64,000 nucleotides of DNA from Cladorhizidae sp. MBARI D1340-BT2 (GCA_028752905.1 JAQNBH010000009.1:24784370-24848369), one strand, 5' to 3'; positions 1-10,870 are shown, counted from the stretch's first letter. Notes: generated by a model from the sequence alone, not told the origin. A program made the numbers and translations.

Positions 1-837
1 CCTGAGCCTAAGGAAGTGTCTGAATGGTGGATGATGCCGAGCAGTAGCTAGCAATAAATAATTAACTACAGTTATAATTGATTTTGAACACAACTAACTT
101 TCAATGTGTAGCTAGCTATCATTATTATCTTGCTAGATAGAGCTAAAGTATGATAGTAAGGGAATTCATAAACTGTCTTTCAGAATTAATTGGCAAAAAA
201 TATCTATGTTTTGTCTGCTGATTGAGTTGATGCTGGTTGTAGCTAATACCTGATTTATTGTCCAAGTTTCTTCATGCATGAGCCTCCAATCTCTTCTCTC
301 AAACATTATACATTAGGACGGTTAAAATACAAAGGTTGTACAAGGTAATGTTATTTTTCACACATGCATATACATACACACGTCAAACACACAAATCCTA
401 AAGCCAAACTGGGCATTCATGGCCAACTACTTGGTTGACTCGGTGTGGACAGAGGCCTGGTTGCTATTTTGGGAAGGAATTCTTGTGAAATGAAAATGTA
501 TTCATTATACCCCAATATAAAATCTATAATTATTTCTATAATGATTTCAGTTAACTATTTTGAGATTTCAGTACAGACCATATTTATACCAGTGGCTTCC
601 AGAGTAAACCCACAGAATATTGAAACATATTAGCTTCTTTATAAGCATAGTCTGTTTTTAGCCTGAGTAGCAATTCTCACTTGTCTATGCAGCCAGTTCT
701 TCCTGCAACTAGGTTGTTTTCTCTTACAATTCCAAATTTAATAAGCCTAGTAGGAGGAGGAGTTCTTATTTTTTACAGGTGAACCTACAATTGAATACAT
801 ACATACATACATATATATGGTTTTCCAAGTTTTCCGT
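1..837. other. No gene recognised
   Basis: AT-rich DNA with short open frames only. I see no splice-bounded exon, conserved domain or strong repeat here. Confidence 0.5.
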
Positions 838-1224
838 TCAGCTCCCCAGGTTTGCAACAACTATGGTCCTGTCTGCTCCCATATCAATGCGCATTCTGCA
901 TTCTCTCTGGCCTACCCCGCCTTCTACATATAGACCTGGTTGTCTGATGGCTGTTATTATAGACTCAGTCATTTCACTGTGTTTTTCCATCCTAACTTCG
1001 ATCTCATACCCAGAATTGTCACATTTCGACCTTCTGCTTAAACATGTAGACACAAAGTTAACCCTATCCCCAGACTTATCTTGAGGCTTTCCCGGAGTGC
1101 TACTGTAAAACATGTTATTTAAGTCACCCATACACTCACTGAACTTTGGGTTATGCTGTCTTTCCCTGCTGTCATGGTTGACGTCGCAACAATGAGTGCC
1201 AGTTCCGGAGATGACTGTCTTCAT
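838..1224 (-). pseudogene. Gypsy-type aspartic protease remnant
   Basis: A 128-codon open frame whose C-terminal third reads like the retropepsin of a Gypsy LTR retrotransposon: a GLYVEG strand, a short loop, then RIDMGADRTIV. In the family the catalytic motif is D-T/S-G; here it reads D-M-G-A, so the active-site triad is altered and activity is unlikely. Protease would cleave the Gag-Pol polyprotein inside the virus-like particle. The fragment lies downstream (on the minus strand) of gag-like sequence at 1280-1970, which is the normal gag-pro order. No reverse transcriptase follows toward the left edge, so the element is cut off or deleted there. Recognition is by motif only. Confidence 0.55.
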
Positions 1225-1279
1225 TCCATTGATTTCTTGACCAGTCTCCCGGGCAACTCCTCGGTTTCGTGCAGGGCAG

Positions 1280-1970
1280 TCATCTTTTGCGGAATTTAAT
1301 ATTCATGGCTTGTCGCTCTGTCATGAAGTTGGCGACTTCCAGGAACATCTCAGGTTTCCATGCTCTAACATGGTTTGCATCCAGCGAGTAAAAGGAGAGA
1401 AATTTTCCTGTTGCCACTGTCTTGCCATCCTCTTTTATTGTATTACAGTTTTCCATGTGAACATCTGCCAAACTTAGTAATACTCTTAGAATTTTTGTAG
1501 CTGCATCACCATCTTTCCTCAGAACGACCAGAACTCTCACTCACAGGCTTCTTTGCAATATCAGAGCTCCTTCAGCAAGGCCATTTTCAGCAAATTGTAG
1601 TCTACCTTAGCCTCCTCCATTACAGATGTTGTGTAAGCTATGGATGCGGTTCCCATCACTAGAGGACCATGTGGCTTGCCCATTCATCCTTGTTGATCTC
1701 TGCTGTGGAAAGCATGTCTTCAAAGTTTCGGAGGTAGGATACAGGCTGTTCCTTGTCCGTCTATGGAGCAATTTTATCTCCCAGCTTCCGTTTTCTATCT
1801 CTGTCTCGTCATCTGTCGTCACTATGCCACATATAGTTTTGGTTTCGTGCTGAAACTTGATTTGCATTAGAAGTGTTCTCTTTTGTGCTGTCCTTCGCTT
1901 TGAGTTATTTTGTTCGGCTTTCTTCGGCTTCTTTATGTTCAATCCTTCTGCTCTCCCTTTTCACTTCCAT
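1280..1970 (-). pseudogene. Decayed Gypsy gag (capsid-like) remnant
   Basis: Gag-like pieces appear in different minus-strand frames. About 1668-1746 reads YLRNFEDMLSTAEINKDEW, the helical start of Gypsy/Ty3 capsid. About 1565-1618 gives EEAKVDYNLLKMALLKEL. About 1295-1370 gives KPEMFLEVANFMTERQAM. Stops and frameshifts separate them (for example a stop just after KEL and another after KEACE), so this is a dead copy. Capsid would form the retrotransposon particle. The open frame at 1607-1942 runs in a different frame from the capsid match and I treat it as a shadow. The upstream partner is the Glu/Lys-rich minisatellite at 1975-2520, and the protease remnant follows. Confidence 0.55.
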
Positions 1971-1974
1971 TCTC

Positions 1975-2520
1975 TGATTCGACAATCTTCTGCTTCACTT
2001 TCTCTGGTTCGATATTCGTCCGCTACTCTTTCTCTTGTTCAACGTTCTTCCACTTCTCTTTCTCTGGTTCGACGTTCTTCCACATCTTTTTCTCTGATTC
2101 GATAATCTCCTACTTCTCTTTCTCTTTGTTCGACCTTTTTCCACTTCTCTTTCTCTGGTTCAATGTTCTTCCACTTCTCTTTCTCTTGTTCGACGTTCTT
2201 CCACTTCTCTTTCTCTTATTCGACGTTCTTCCGCTTCCCTTTCTCTTGGTTCGACCTTTTTCCACTTCTCTTTCTCTGATTCGACAATATTCTGCTTCAC
2301 TTTCTCTGGTTCGATGTTCTTCCACTTCTCTTTCTCTTGTTCAACATTCTTCCACTACTCTTTCTCTGGTTCAACATTCTCCCGCTTATCTTTCTCAGGT
2401 TCGACGTTCCACCGCTTCCCTTTCTCTGTTTCGACGTTCTTCCGCTACTCTATCTCTGGTTCAACGTCAATGTTTTTCTGCTTCTCTTTCTCTGGTTCGG
2501 CATTCTTCCTCTTCTCTACC
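1975..2520. repeat. 30-bp minisatellite (coiled-coil coding on minus strand)
   Basis: About 18 head-to-tail copies of a 30-bp unit, roughly GTTCTTCCACTTCTCTTTCT plus CTGGTTCGAC. On the minus strand it encodes a 10-residue repeat VEPEKEKWKN, positioned where Gypsy gag proteins usually have a charged coiled coil. On the plus strand it yields spurious Ser/Phe-rich open frames. It probably grew by slippage inside the gag gene. Confidence 0.85.
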
Positions 2521-2699
2521 TTCAATTCTTCTGTTCTCCTCCATAGTCAGGATTAATGTCTGAATGGCCTCCAGTGGGTTTGAGAATTCTGTTGTAGTCC
2601 TCGTCATTTACGGTCGATGGCTTGACTAGCCCTTCCTGATATCCATATTTGTGTCCTCATTGTCGGTAATCTGAACTTGCTCTCTTTGGAGTTTCTCAG

Positions 2700-3530
2700 T
2701 TTACTCCCCTCGCTCTGTTCTGTCTGCTCTCTCAGACTTGTCATTTGCCTTGTTACTTGATGTAATTTCTTGCATAAAATGGGCGGCAAAATACAAAAAT
2801 ACACAATATGTAAATAATATGCAAACACTATGCACAATATCAAACAATATACACACAGAAATGCTGAAAACGTGCTCTCACTTCTCCGAATCAACCAAGC
2901 TGAGCCAAGTGCTGGCCACAGTTCCAATTATCCACTTAGCCAAACTCCAGCTGTCTTCTATAAGTTTCTGGAAAAAATAAGATAGAGCAACACACTAGCT
3001 CTCTTACTAACCAGTCCATTTTGAGGCCTGACACTTCCCTTGTAGAGAAACAGAGTCTAGAAGATTTGCCCAAGCTTAAATAATGGTGAATGGCACCAAG
3101 TGCTAGCTAGCAATGAGTTCAATAACTGTGTGTGTGGACAAAATATCTCCAGTAGCTATATGTCACAATCTTGTATGCACGCTTACACTACTACTGGAAT
3201 ATGCGGGAAAGGGCGAGGCAATCCTTGGGCTTGGCCTGAATGGGAATGGTCAGTACTGGAGGGGAACTGGCAGGAACATTGCATAGAAAAGTATATGAAG
3301 CTGGTACCTAATTGTCGGTAAAACAATACCACTTCATCGCAAGTCAAATATGAAAAATTTCATATAAGAATTATAATTTTGGTTTAGATTTATGACATTA
3401 GTTTCCACAAAATCCGATTTTGAATTCAAGTTTAAGTACATTTAAATTGAATTGCTAATATATGTCCAGATGGACCCTCTCCAGCTATTTAGGAAAGGCT
3501 AATACTAAAACTAGATACTATCACACTAAC
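2700..3530. other. No gene recognised
   Basis: Short open frames only. About 2604-2760 on the minus strand may be the degraded 5' end of the gag gene to its left. Nothing else is recognisable. Confidence 0.4.
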
Positions 3531-3648
3531 CTGAGAAGCCTTCCTGGTCCATTTCTGCATCTGAATCTTGATCAATATACAGCAGCTCTCTGAGAATTCC
3601 TAGGTAACTGAAGATGACTATACCTTCTTCTTCCTCATCAGAATCTTC
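3531..3648 (-). CDS. Candidate internal exon, acidic, function unknown
   Basis: A 118-nt minus-strand segment, fully open, between a good acceptor (GCTATCTTTAG before 3648) and a donor (GTTAGT after 3531). It enters in phase 0 and leaves in phase 1. The product starts with an acidic run (EDSDEEEEG), continues as a hydrophobic stretch (IVIFSYLGILRELLYI) and ends acidic (DQDSDAEMDQEG). I do not recognise the family. No partner exon was found on either side within about 1 kb, so it could be an isolated exon, part of a gene with long introns, or chance. Confidence 0.35.
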
Positions 3649-4646
3649 CTAAAGATAGCTATATCACCCCTGGTGACTTAAGTAATGAGGTCATCCTAGT
3701 TACTCTCTCATCAATTCGATGATTTTCTAGACAAGAGATCGTTGGTATTTTTTTAAACATATTTGGCAACATTTTCTGGACCCTATATGCAATCTAGGAG
3801 TAGGACATAACAATTGGAAAATTGTAGCAATCATGCAGTGTTTTATGTGTTTTTTTAACTTGCTCTGCTATATTGTGCTTACAGAGGGTTGGTTAAGGAC
3901 ATGATCAGTGATCTTGCTGGCAGGGTGGTTCACTGTTGCTAAGCTCTCACTGCTTTTGTGAATCTCATTATTTGGAATCATGCTTCTTTATTTTCTTCAC
4001 TATTGGCTGAATAAGAAGGTTGGAGGTGTGAGGCCTGCGACTGTCAGTTTTACCCTAATGAGTTGGCAGGCAAATGTGTATAGGATGTTGGAAGTCATCT
4101 TTGAGTACTAACTTCTATGGTCCATTTTTATTGTTCTTTTTGTGAGAGGTCCGCACCATGATTTGTTAACCCCATTCATATTGAACATGGTCATCTTGAG
4201 ATTTGGGTATACCTAAACTGGTTGAGCTAATGTGCATCAAGCATTAGCTTATGAGGCTATATATGAGCAATCAGGTGCATTGAGAAACATTTATAGCTTG
4301 TGTAGCTCTAGTTATTGTGGATGAGCAACTCTAGGCCAAATAGAACCTGCATCCCTTTATTTTGTGCCTGCACACCAGAGATGTTTGTATTGTTAATTAT
4401 ATCATACTCTGCGAACATGCTGGTAGCAATTGCCAGGTTGGCTAATCCATGTTTGTCTGCCCAAGGTTATCACCTGTTACTGTTAGGATAAATCTTTGTT
4501 AAATGTATGTTTTATAAGTGATAAAAAAGGTTTTGTAGAAAAGCTTCCTTACTCATATTAAATATGCAATTGTAAAGCTTGTTCTAAAATTTCTTGTAAA
4601 CTAGGGTTGATAGGACAACCCGTTGGGTTTATAGTTACTTATAATT
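3649..4646. other. No gene recognised
   Basis: Anonymous AT-rich sequence. It may be intron or upstream DNA of the exons that start at 4647, but no exon or repeat is evident. Confidence 0.4.
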
Positions 4647-4754
4647 ATGTCTTCTACGAATGGATTTTGGTTGATTCATAAATTTAGAGACTGGAAAATT
4701 TCAGCAAATCTTGTGAGATCAAAAGGATCTTCTTTGCCACAAGCCTCTGCCGCT
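4647..4754 (+). CDS. Possible first or internal exon leading to a YENP exon
   Basis: Open from an ATG at 4647 to a donor GTGAGT at 4755: 36 codons, leaving in phase 0. The end reads SKGSSLPQASAA, resembling the Pro/Ser end of the T1 exons seen later, and the next exon (4811) is a clear T2 exon 56 bp downstream. The start is uncertain. The ATG is used because no in-frame acceptor is obvious, but an acceptor TTTATAG lies just upstream (about 4630) and this could be an internal exon. It probably belongs to the tyrosine-motif gene family of this window. Confidence 0.4.
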
Positions 4755-4810
4755 GTGAGTCTGTTCTATTCCATTAACTTGCTTATTGATGTTGATAATT
4801 TACTCATCAG

Positions 4811-4850
4811 AGTGAATCCATTTCTGATGAAGAAGCCTATGAAAATCCTG
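4811..4850 (+). CDS. T2 cassette exon with YENP motif
   Basis: A 40-nt exon between acceptor TTTACTCATCAG and donor GTATGT, entering phase 0 and leaving phase 1. It encodes SESISDEEAYENP. It matches the 40-nt T2 exons at 11525, 12993, 45452 and elsewhere in length, phase and the pattern S-x-S-x-E-x-A-Y-E-x-P. The acidic tyrosine motif Y-E-N-P resembles SH2-domain docking sites once phosphorylated. That function is inferred; the exon structure is seen directly. It is the most upstream and most divergent copy in the window and carries no inactivating change. Confidence 0.65.
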
Positions 4851-5212
4851 GTATGTTTGATTGATTATGGATGCTGTTTTTTTAAAATAATTAAAGATAA
4901 CAATTTTCCATGGCATAACTATTTGTAAATGTAACTTTTTCCCTCATAAGTCCATTAAAACTCTCATCGGTATGCAAATACAATAAGCTGTAGTTTTGTA
5001 ATAGAAGTAACTCATTGAGGTGAGCAAATAAAAGCTACATTGCAGACAGATTCGTAGCAAATAAATCTGTTCAGAAATCCCTCCTACCTAGAGATTGAGC
5101 ATGAGTTATAGGTGGACATCCCTCACTGGATTTTTAGTGGCAGTCAAAATAATCCACGGCATTTAATCATGTATCTGAGGGGACAATGGCATATTTTTCC
5201 TTTTCTCTTTTT

Positions 5213-5806
5213 TTAACTTATGGTTACCACTTTAGAGCTCCGTAAATTCTGTATGTAAACTTCATTGTATGGACTTCATATATAGCTTAATTGATAGGTC
5301 TCTCTGTGGGCTGTCTTTTGATACTAAATTGTTTTTATAGGTATAACTATAGCCAAGTTACTAGACCTAAAGTAGAGGGAACTTCAAAACCTGAATGCCT
5401 GAATTGGCCGCATAAATATATCTCCAGATTGCAAAGTGCTAAAGATTTGAAATTAGTACCAGTGGCTAGAGGAAGCTCTACTCTATTCAACGAGTGTTTT
5501 CATTAGGTGTTAAAATGTAAGTACATGGTCAAGCGCGTGGGTGAAATGTAGCTTCCTCTAGCCACTGGTGCTAATTTCAAACCTTTAGCACTTTGCAATC
5601 TGGAGATATTTTGTGGCCAATTTAGGCATTCAGGTTTTACGGTTCCCTCCACTCAAGGTATAGTAACGTGGCTATAGATATATCTATGAAAAATATTTTA
5701 GTATTAAAAGAGAGCACATAGAGAGACCTATCTTTTGAGGTATATATTAAAGCCATACATTAAGTTTACAGAATCTATGGAGCTCTAAAATGGTAACCAT
5801 AAGTAA
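5213..5806. repeat. Large imperfect inverted repeat (foldback element)
   Basis: A left arm of about 264 bp (5213-5476) is inverted as a right arm of about 254 bp (5551-5806) around a 74-bp centre. Matching landmarks include TATGGTTACCA, TAGGTCTCTCTGTG, GAATGCCTGAATTGGCC and CAGTGGCTAGAGGAAGCT. The arms differ by small indels, so it is not brand new. A transcript would form a long hairpin. It is consistent with a foldback/MITE-like transposon or an inverted duplication. Confidence 0.85.
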
Positions 5807-5835
5807 AAGGGATTTTATTTTTTTAAATACCGTTG

Positions 5836-5857
5836 CCCCCCCCCCCCCCCCCCCCCC
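5836..5857. repeat. C22 homopolymer
   Basis: Twenty-two consecutive C residues just outside the right arm of the inverted repeat, in otherwise AT-rich DNA. It could be an assembly or sequencing weak point. Confidence 0.95.
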
Positions 5858-6349
5858 TTAGTGATTGCAAACAATTTTTTGTGTTTTATTACAATTATAT
5901 ATTTGTAGCTATTACTTATTTCAATGTAAAACTTTAACAAAATTTAAGAAAAGGAATCCATTCACTAATGCCTCTTTCTCAGCAGTAAAAAAATGAGAAA
6001 AAGAATGTTCCTAGAAGCAGTCATGGTTGTTAAAAATAAAAAATAAAAAGTTTAATCTTGGTCATTTTTACTTTTATAATGATTTTCACACTGGACATGT
6101 ACAGTTTTTAAAGATCTTGAGCTTTGTGGAGCATTTTTATAATTTTTTGTTGTTTGGGAGAGCCTGCTTGCCTTCTTCCTGGCTATTGTACTTGTTAAAA
6201 ATATCTCGGGGTATTTACTCCAATTCTTAATATTTCAGGATGGTTCACGTCATATTGTGAACCAGCCTTTAGAATAAAAACTATGGAGTATGAATATATC
6301 CTTAACAACCCATTGAGTGTGAGGTGCATGTAGGCACACTTAACATACA

Positions 6350-6640
6350 GTATAGGGGTGGAGCTAAACCTAGGGCTAGAGTTAGGGCTATGGCTAGTAT
6401 TATAGTTAGGCTTAGGGCTAGAGATAAGGCTAAGGTTGGGGCTGAGGTAGGGCTAAATCTAGGAGTATTATTCGGCTTGGACTAGAATTGGGGTTAAGTC
6501 AGGGATAGAGTTAGGGCAAAGGCTAGTGCTAAAGTTAGGGCTAATACTAGAGCTAGGCATGTTGCATGATCCCACTGTAGTATTTGTGGCAAGCCTTCTA
6601 TAATAGTCCTAGTTCTCTAGCCCTAGCCCTAGGCTATAAG
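6350..6640. repeat. Degenerate GGGCTA/TTAGGG-like simple repeat
   Basis: Runs of TTAGGGCTA-like words with many substitutions, followed at about 6610-6640 by an inverted CTAGCCCTAGCCCTAG stretch. It resembles interstitial telomere-like DNA but is too irregular to call telomeric. Confidence 0.6.
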
Positions 6641-7879
6641 ACACAATGGTTGTCTGTCTGCATGCTAACGTATAGTTACAATTTTCTAGGTGTATATGGT
6701 GCCCTCTATGAGACAAACAGAAATTCATCACTCCCACTCCCACCCCCACACCCTCCCATCCACACACCCCTCCAGAGAATGCTTGATCCTGCCTCTCCCT
6801 AAGTTGACCATAATCTAAAACTCAGTTGAACCATGTATCTGCCTTAGTTTGGCTGTAATGTCTGTTTTAAAGTTTTGGGCCATTGACTAAGGATGCCCAG
6901 GGTCCAAAACCTTCCCAGTGTAGGGAAGTTCTAGACATGTGTATGGAGGCCAAAGATGGCCAAGCCTATAAACTGCATGCATGCATGCTATACACACACA
7001 AAATGCAGATTCCTATGTATTGACCTAGGAAAATTTTCTATAAAAATTTACATCAAGCTATATTGTGTGTGTGAGTGTGTATTATATTTATATTTACTTC
7101 TGTATAGACCCCAACACAAGCTTCAGTGTTTCTAGAATTACAATAACTTTTCTCAATAATCAACTACTCTCGTGTTTTGTGCTAGATGCTCTAGCATTCA
7201 TCTATTGAGAAAGTTATTTAATTGCTTGTCAACAGAAAGTTCGTTGATTGCAAATTAATTTTTTTTATCTCGAATTCATTTGGATTTCGCCATCCCAAAG
7301 AAACTAATAACTCTACTTCCTCTTGGAGCCTATACTCTCACATGGCATCTACTTGTGTATAATCCACAACGGTACTTTTCTACTTTGGTTAAGCATCAAT
7401 CATGACTATATCTCCTCCTGTTCCACACCAAATATTTCTTCCATCGCTGATGAGTTGTCTACACATGACACCCTCCAGCTCCTCTATACAGCAGTTCAAA
7501 CATCCTTCATCACTTACCTAGCCCTCTACACATAATTATGATACATACATTCATGGATTGATTGCATCTGCAGTTGGGCACTGCTTCACAAGTGGTTGTA
7601 TTCATTGTCCATATTCTTGCCCGCTAATGCTACAGGTACTCTATATAAGTACAGGTCCTCTATTGCAAAGTTGTAAAGCTGCAACTAAAGTTTCTTCTCC
7701 CACTCCCACTTTCCCTTCCTAGATTTGGGGATGTGTGTTTGGTTGGCAGTGTTTGTCTATTCTTGCCCCCATGCGGTACCTTCCTTGTATTGCTATTGTG
7801 ATAAAGTCCTGCTTTTCTTTATTGTAATATTCAGCATAATAATGAATGCATCGACTCACATCACATGCAACTGATTCAG
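6641..7879. other. No gene recognised
   Basis: Contains CA/TG-rich simple sequence near 6740-6770 and 7060-7080. The open frame at 7323-7535 lacks splice or domain support. A T1 exon joining the 4.8-kb exon to the Death exon would be expected here if they form one gene, but I did not find one. Confidence 0.4.
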
Positions 7880-8198
7880 TGGATTGGCCCGAAAGGAGAG
7901 GGACAAGAATTACGACTTTATAATGAGCTAGCGGCAGATTGGAATAAAGCAGCAGAAATAATTAGTGTTACTGCGACGAGGCTAATAGCATCCATGTATA
8001 TAGGCAACCCCGAGAAGTGCATGAGGGCCATCATGGAGAAATGGATGAAGAATACACCGAAAATGAATATCCAATGCACATGGAGGGGCCTGTGCAAATT
8101 GTTAGTATGCATGGAACTTAGTGAAGTCGGTAAAATTTTTAGAGAGGCACTTTACGCTGACCTCACTGACTTGAAGGACAACTTTGAGACATCTGAAA
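7880..8198 (+). CDS. Death-domain exon
   Basis: A 319-nt exon between acceptor CAACTGATTCAG and donor GTGAGC, entering phase 0 and leaving phase 1 (106 codons plus 1 nt). The encoded segment has the Death-fold pattern: a first helix with ELAADW, a basic-hydrophobic helix (ATRLIASM), then CMRAIMEKWM, TWRGLCKLL and a last helix SEVGKIFREAL. The C-x3-M-x2-W followed by T-W-x2-L pattern is typical of Death domains in early-branching animals. Death domains assemble homotypic complexes in apoptosis and innate immune signalling in the cytoplasm. The exon is fully open, about 85-95 residues of domain, the usual length. Its exit phase equals the entry phase of T1 exons, so it could splice into the cassettes from 10.7 kb on. 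Whether it does is untested. Confidence 0.7.
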
Positions 8199-8790
8199 GT
8201 GAGCTAGTATTATTGTGTTGTTGATCTGTGCAGTAGAACCTTCCTTTCTCTTGGACTTCTAACTATAGGAGCTAGTGATATTGTGTTGTTTATGTGTCAG
8301 TTCATCTCCCTTACCCTTGGGTTCCTAACTATGGGAGTTAGTGGTATTGTGTTATTGATCTGTGCAGTGTAACCTCTCTTACACTTGGGCTCCTAACTAT
8401 GGGGGCTAGTGGTATTGTGTTGTTGATGTGTCAGTGGACCTTGGGTTCCTAACTATGGGAGCTAGTGGTAGTGTGTTGCTGATGTGTGCAGTGGAACCAC
8501 CATTATACTGGGCTTCTAACTATTGGAGATAATACTAATGTGTTGTTGTGTGAGAAGAACCTCCCTTAGCATTGTGCTCCTAACTATGGGAGATAGTTGA
8601 TGTGTGCAGTTGAACCTCCCTCACACTTGGGCTCCTAACTATGGAGGCTAGTAGTATTGTGTTGTTGATGTGTGCAGTGGAAACTCCCTTAGAATTGGGC
8701 TCTAACTATGGGAGCTAGTGGTATTGTGTTTTGATGTATACAATAGAACCTCCCTTACCTTGTGCTCCTAATCATAGGACCTAGTGCATA
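8199..8790. repeat. About 67-bp tandem repeat (about 9 copies)
   Basis: Copies built around CTCCTAACTATGGGAGCTAG, TGGTATTGTGTTGTTGATG and TGTGCAGTGGAACCTCCCTT recur near 8259, 8325, 8393, 8449, 8516, 8580, 8633, 8701 and 8767, spaced 53-68 bp. The first copy starts exactly at the Death-exon donor, so the donor sequence itself has been amplified, and each unit also carries a TGTGCAG acceptor-like word. Confidence 0.85.
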
Positions 8791-9039
8791 TGAGATGTGG
8801 GTTTGGCAAGACCACTTTTTACAGAGAGAATGCCACACCCACAATCATGACCTACCAAGTTCATTTGCATTTTCCAATAGGGTAAAGATTGTAGCATTGA
8901 GTATGTTCCAGAAGACTTGGTACTCTTCATAGCGGAGGCTTCATTTTGAAGACAAGTGCACTGTCATTTTGCTTGAGAGCTACAGAAATGTCTACAAAGA
9001 GTGGAACCTCTGATACTGCATTTTAAGCTAGCATATAGT

Positions 9040-10185
9040 CTATATATATTGTAATTCCGGAGATGCAATATTTGCCTTCTAGCAGTATAAAGAGAGAGGG
9101 TGCCACAAGTGTTCTGTGGAGTATTATTCACTCAACCTGCTACAACATGCAATGCTTAGTCTGGGGCGGCACGGGCAAATTTGGAGTGATCTGGCTATTG
9201 TGGTAAGGAATATGATTAACACCGTGTGTTTACAGTTTGAAAATCAGTTATGTTGTCAATCTTCACAAAATTATCTGTGATCGTATTTGCTTACAAAATA
9301 ATTAGTCAATAGTCAATTGCATTATATTGTCTTGCTTCATGGTTAAAATACATTCTCCTCTATGAATATACTTAAAGAACATTCGCTGGGAGCATTGGTT
9401 GCAGACATCACAAAATCAACATTTGCATAATACTCTGTATCTTACAGGCGTCCAGCAATCCTTATACTCAAGCCATTATTTTCAATAGCTTATCCATACA
9501 TTGAGGACAGAAGTAGTGTTCTATTTTTTGGCAAGCCAGTATGCTTAATTCATCAATTATATCCTGAAAAAACTTATATCTTGGAATCATCCTTCCTCAT
9601 CAGCTTATAAAAATTTCTATCACTACTGGTCGTTGTGGCCACTGATTGCACATCCCGGTCTAGCAAAGAACTTGAGGCACGAAATGATTTTCAATATATG
9701 GTGATGGTTAGTAGCCATTGCTATGACAGAGAACTGCTAAGTATCTCACTTACATTGTGTGTTGTTGTGAAGGTAGTTAGTAGTATTCCACCAAACTCTT
9801 GTGACACTGCCTCTGTTCATGCTGCTTGAAGGAAACGATTGCATATTTCAAATTACAGAAACCTTTGGATAGCTACTAGTATATTATTACCTACCAGACT
9901 GTATGTTTGCATAAAATTATCCAGTTAGCAATTTCATACTTACATCAGAGATTAAAGCCTCATAGATTTTCCTTGTCACAAGTTTCAAGCAAAGTTAACA
10001 ATGCAACCGACCTTCCAAATGAAGCCACCACTTCGAAGAGAACTATGTCACCTGGAATGAACCTAACACTACTGTCTTTTCCATAAGGTTGCTTGGGGGA
10101 AAAAATTGCTTGATTGCGAGGCTCATTAATTGAAAGGTTCATAGCCAGCCATACCAAAACATGAACACACGATCTCAGACTGCTG
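9040..10185. repeat. Block A leader, paralogous to 41260-44090 and 48720-51540
   Basis: Sequence such as GGTGCCACAAGTGTTCTGTG (9097), TGGTCGTTGTGGC (about 9628) and the stretch to 10210 recurs in order in duplication units 1 and 2. The units carry an extra 1.7-kb insertion at about 42332 and 49788 that block A lacks. Short open frames (9635-9829 plus, 9960-10211 minus) are not conserved as reading frames between copies, so I do not call them genes. The block is an older paralogue of the recent tandem units. Confidence 0.7.
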
Positions 10186-10189
10186 GTAC

Positions 10190-10305
10190 TTTTCATTGCA
10201 CAGCGAAGCACTAAAGGTAGAGCAGTTCAATCGCGATTGTGGACTTCCCTGGCTGCTGGGTGACCACACTTGAGAGCCTAAATTTGAACCCATGAAACCA
10301 TAATT
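10190..10305 (+). mobile_element. Penelope-like element 3'-end remnant (block A)
   Basis: The stretch around TGGACTTCCCTGGCTGCTGG, with flanks, matches the end of the Penelope-like coding region at 60085-60190 (family signature: RD-G-L-P-G-C-W near the C terminus). The frame is broken. The same remnant sits at the same place in units 1 and 2, so it predates their divergence. Confidence 0.6.
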
Positions 10306-10756
10306 TTTCTATATTCATTTTTTATCACCTAAAAAATGGAAAAGAAAACAAAAATTTATATTTGTCATCAATAGCAACCTCTAGCCCTAGCTATCTACTA
10401 CTCTAAAGCCCTAGCAGTTTTAGAACTTCTAACTCTTGACAACCATTACATGAATAATTGCCGAGAAATATATATATTGAATTTTGTTTTTTATCTCTCA
10501 TTTTACTCAGCTAATGATTATTGTGTATTAGTGCAAAGTTATACAGAAACTTTGAGCTCTGGACTGATAGTGTATTAGGATGTAGGTGGTGAAAAATGGA
10601 AATCATTGACCTCCTTTTAATATCATATAATTCTGACGTTCCACTTGTTCTTTATAATATGCACTACAATTTGCTATTTACAATACTATATACAGCTGTG
10701 ATTTGTTGTCCCTGCATAATATGAATGCATTCTTGGTATATTTCTTCAAACTTTAG

Positions 10757-10821
10757 TTCCTACAAGTGATGGTACAAAAATTGGAACATCAGCAGGTCTT
10801 CCATTCAAAAGATCCACACAG
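10757..10821 (+). CDS. T1 cassette exon (block A, pair 1)
   Basis: A 65-nt exon between CTTTAG and GTGAGC, phase 1 to phase 0, encoding VPTSDGTKIGTSAGLPFKR and then STQ. It lacks the usual DPGL start but keeps frame. Its partner T2 exon at 10871 is 41 nt rather than 40, which breaks frame if both splice as drawn. Confidence 0.55.
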
Positions 10822-10870
10822 GTGAGCTACTGTTGTGTTTGCTTGATTTAATGAATGTTTTATTTTTCAG

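Noticed and set aside
1857..2563. Plus-strand Ser/Phe-rich frames up to 217 codons
   Set aside because: Antisense translation of the gag-associated 30-bp minisatellite.
6350..6640. Telomeric TTAGGG array
   Set aside because: Units are irregular mixtures of GGGCTA and TTAGGC with no pure run, so it is a degenerate simple repeat.
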